Below are positions 5,437 through 7,302 of a stretch of DNA of 7,302 nucleotides, in pieces. Origin of the DNA: Fidelibacterota bacterium (GTDB taxonomy: Bacteria; Fidelibacterota; Marinisomatia; Marinisomatales; UBA8229); NCBI GenBank assembly GCA_003535775.1, contig DPYO01000017.1, positions 1,470 through 8,771 of the forward strand, written 5' to 3'. The translations under genes were made by a program, and so were the position numbers. The notes below the pieces were generated by a model that worked only from the letters and a program-made list of their open reading frames with translations, did no database searches and was not told the origin of the DNA. Position 1 is the stretch's first letter; every line of letters starts with the position of its first letter.

Positions 5437-7302
5437 ATGTCTGAAAAAATTCAAAAAGTAGCTGTCTTGGGGGCAGGCGTCATGGGCGCCCAGCTTGCAG
5501 GCCATCTGGCAAACACCGGGATTCCATCCCTTTTGTTTGATATATCACAAGAACTCGCAGAGCAGGGAATTGCCAAACTTTCTTCTTTGAAACCTTCTCC
5601 TTTGTACAAACCAAAAAATACAGAGCTGATTACTCCTTGTAATTATGATGATCACATGGAACAAATTAAAGAAGTTGATTGGGTTCTGGAAGCGGTGGCA
5701 GAACGGCTGGACATTAAACATATTGTCTACCAAAACCTGATCCCTCACTTAAAAGATTCAGCTATCTTGACCTCCAACACCTCAGGTATTCCTCTTGAAG
5801 ATTTAATTTCCGTTTTTTCTGATGATGTCAAAACCCGGTTCATGATAACTCACTTTTTCAATCCTCCACGGTATATGCGATTGCTGGAACTCGTACGTGG
5901 TCCCGAAACCTCAAATGAGGTATACACATTAATGGCTGAGTTTGGTGAAAATGTTTTGGGCAAAGGAATTGTCCATGCGAAGGATACTCCAAATTTCATT
6001 GCCAACCGCATAGGAACTTTTGGAATGATGCTCACACTAAAATTGGCCCGAGAGATGGGTCTTACAGTGGAAGAGGTAGACAAACTTACTGGGACAATTG
6101 TTGGGAGGCCCAAAAGCGCCACATTCCGTACCGCAGACATTGTTGGACTTGATACAATGGCTCATGTAGCACAAACTAGCTATGATCGAGGTGATAATGA
6201 TGAGGAACGGGAAATTTTTAAAATTCCAGGTTTTATTAATAACTTGATTAAAGACGGGCGACTGGGAGCAAAAACAAAAGCAGGATTTTATAAAAAAACA
6301 AAAGATAAAGAAATTCTATCCTTAAACTTGGAAACAATGGAATATAGTTCACAAAAAAAAGTACGGTTTGATGGATTCCGGCTAGCCAAGGGTCACCAAA
6401 GAACCGGAGAAAAAATCGCTGCTATGGCTTATAGCGATGATAAAGCTGGGAAATTCTTTTGGGAAGTTCTTTCCAGATCACTCATTTACTCTGCAAACAG
6501 AATTCCTGAGATATGCGATGATGTGGTTAATGTAGATAATGCCTTGAAATGGGGTTTTGGGTGGGAGCTGGGCCCTTTCGAAGCTTGGGATGCTATCGGC
6601 CTAGACCGCTCCGTGGATAGGATGAATGCTGAAGAAAAGAAAGTTCCAAAATGGATTCAGGATATGCTTGCTTCCGGAAAAAATCAATTTTATGAAATTT
6701 CTAAAGGATCCCGATATTTTTATGATATGGTATCGAAGGATTTCAAAACAGAGAAACAGGATAAAAAATCTCTGAATTTAAATTTGAAAAAATCTTCCGG
6801 AAACCTAGTCACAAAACATTGGAGTGCAAGTATAATCGATGTAGGAGATGGAATCATAAACGTAGAGTTTCATTCTATTCTTCAACCCGTTTTAAACCCC
6901 ATTGATGGTTCCATTTTACAAATAATAAATGAAGGCCTTGATTTGCTTGAAGCAGGTAAATACAAAGCTATGATCATTGGGAATCAGGGACAAAATTTTT
7001 GTGCTGGTGCAAATTTGGCAGGCATTCTTCAATTTTGTGAAAACGGAGACTGGGATGGTTTAGAACAAACTGTTAAGATATTTCAGGATTTGACACAAAA
7101 AATCCGGTTTTCAAAAGCACCTGTGGTTGCTGCTCCTTTTCATTTGACACTTGGTGGTGGCTTTGAATTTATCGGGCCGACTGCACACAGAGTTGCATTG
7201 GCAGAACTCTACATTGGTGCTGTAGAAGTTGGTGTGGGGTTAATCCCAGGTGCAGGAGGGAATTTACGTCTCCTACTTAATCTGATCGAAAACTCAGGAA
7301 AA
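5437..7302 (+). CDS. fadN: 3-hydroxyacyl-CoA dehydrogenase / enoyl-CoA hydratase, FadN type (3' end outside window)
   Basis: I translated 622 open codons up to the window edge. The protein carries the two middle steps of beta-oxidation: hydration of enoyl-CoA and NAD-dependent oxidation of 3-hydroxyacyl-CoA. Residues 8-28 hold the NAD-binding VAVLGAGVMGAQLAGHLAN with the acidic Asp35 after strand 2. Catalytic residues of the dehydrogenase are visible: Ser113 in TSNTSG, His139 in THFFNPP, Glu151 and Asn190 in FIANRI. The dehydrogenase C-terminal domain runs to about 280 (LGAKTKAGFY), with a second copy-like part including WGFGWELGPFEAWDAIG (372-388). A crotonase domain begins near 462: oxyanion loop NFCAGANL (520-527), GGGFE with Glu577, and Glu597 before GVGLIPGAGG, both catalytic Glu retained. 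The dehydrogenase-then-hydratase order matches Bacillus FadN (about 789 residues) and is the reverse of E. coli FadB. About 170 residues are probably missing. Confidence 0.93.
   Translation, partial: MSEKIQKVAVLGAGVMGAQLAGHLANTGIPSLLFDISQELAEQGIAKLSSLKPSPLYKPKNTELITPCNYDDHMEQIKEVDWVLEAVAERLDIKHIVYQNLIPHLKDSAILTSNTSGIPLEDLISVFSDDVKTRFMITHFFNPPRYMRLLELVRGPETSNEVYTLMAEFGENVLGKGIVHAKDTPNFIANRIGTFGMMLTLKLAREMGLTVEEVDKLTGTIVGRPKSATFRTADIVGLDTMAHVAQTSYDRGDNDEEREIFKIPGFINNLIKDGRLGAKTKAGFYKKTKDKEILSLNLETMEYSSQKKVRFDGFRLAKGHQRTGEKIAAMAYSDDKAGKFFWEVLSRSLIYSANRIPEICDDVVNVDNALKWGFGWELGPFEAWDAIGLDRSVDRMNAEEKKVPKWIQDMLASGKNQFYEISKGSRYFYDMVSKDFKTEKQDKKSLNLNLKKSSGNLVTKHWSASIIDVGDGIINVEFHSILQPVLNPIDGSILQIINEGLDLLEAGKYKAMIIGNQGQNFCAGANLAGILQFCENGDWDGLEQTVKIFQDLTQKIRFSKAPVVAAPFHLTLGGGFEFIGPTAHRVALAELYIGAVEVGVGLIPGAGGNLRLLLNLIENSGK

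Noticed and set aside
1..7302. Search for tRNA, rRNA, CRISPR, insertion sequences, phage or defence genes
   Set aside because: Reading both strands showed no array of repeats, no transposase-like protein, no terminal repeats and no tRNA-like cloverleaf; nearly all of the window is explained by six genes plus one partial gene on each edge or their control regions.

Overview
The window comes from an AT-rich Gram-negative bacterium. The evidence for an outer membrane is a secreted protein starting with a carboxypeptidase-regulatory-like domain, the usual N-terminal module of Bacteroidetes-type TonB-dependent receptors, and a second small secreted protein that looks like a beta-barrel. Together with the style of the fatty-acid genes this suggests a member of the Fibrobacterota-Chlorobi-Bacteroidota (FCB) supergroup, for example Marinimicrobia, Calditrichota or Ignavibacteria. 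That placement is inference; no marker gene is present.

Left part, minus strand (1-1722). A TetR-family regulator (281-874) is followed, with a one-base TAATG overlap, by the start of a secreted TonB-receptor-like protein that runs off the left edge (1-281). The regulator has a strong inverted repeat just upstream of its start codon (889-914), a likely autoregulatory operator. Upstream of that unit is a separate minus-strand gene (1012-1722) for an unrecognised, probably outer-membrane beta-barrel protein of 236 residues.

Right part, plus strand (1859-7302 and beyond). This is a compact fatty-acid beta-oxidation operon: a second TetR-family regulator (1859-2491), a long acyl-CoA dehydrogenase of the Bacillus FadE / VLCAD type (2472-4259), a thiolase of the FadA type (4284-5420) and a bifunctional 3-hydroxyacyl-CoA dehydrogenase / enoyl-CoA hydratase of the FadN type (5437 to the right edge, truncated). 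Together these supply all four steps of the spiral: dehydrogenation by FadE, hydration and NAD-linked oxidation by FadN, and thiolysis by FadA. Spacing is tight (20-base overlap, then gaps of 24 and 16 bases) and each enzyme gene has a clear Shine-Dalgarno sequence.

Control region (1723-1858). The beta-barrel gene and the beta-oxidation operon diverge from a 136-base region with two well-formed sigma70-type promoters back to back, whose -35 boxes are exact reverse complements 12 bases apart. A near-perfect 22-base palindrome with a GACC-GGTC core (1834-1855) overlaps the -10 edge and predicted start of the rightward promoter and ends three bases before the regulator's ATG. The simplest model is a TetR-type repressor, probably relieved by acyl-CoA, that is the first gene of the operon it controls. 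No tRNA, rRNA, CRISPR, insertion sequence or clear intrinsic terminator was seen. The enzymes are ordinary members of known families; I found no convincing new system. The most interesting points are the regulatory architecture and the unidentified divergent barrel gene.
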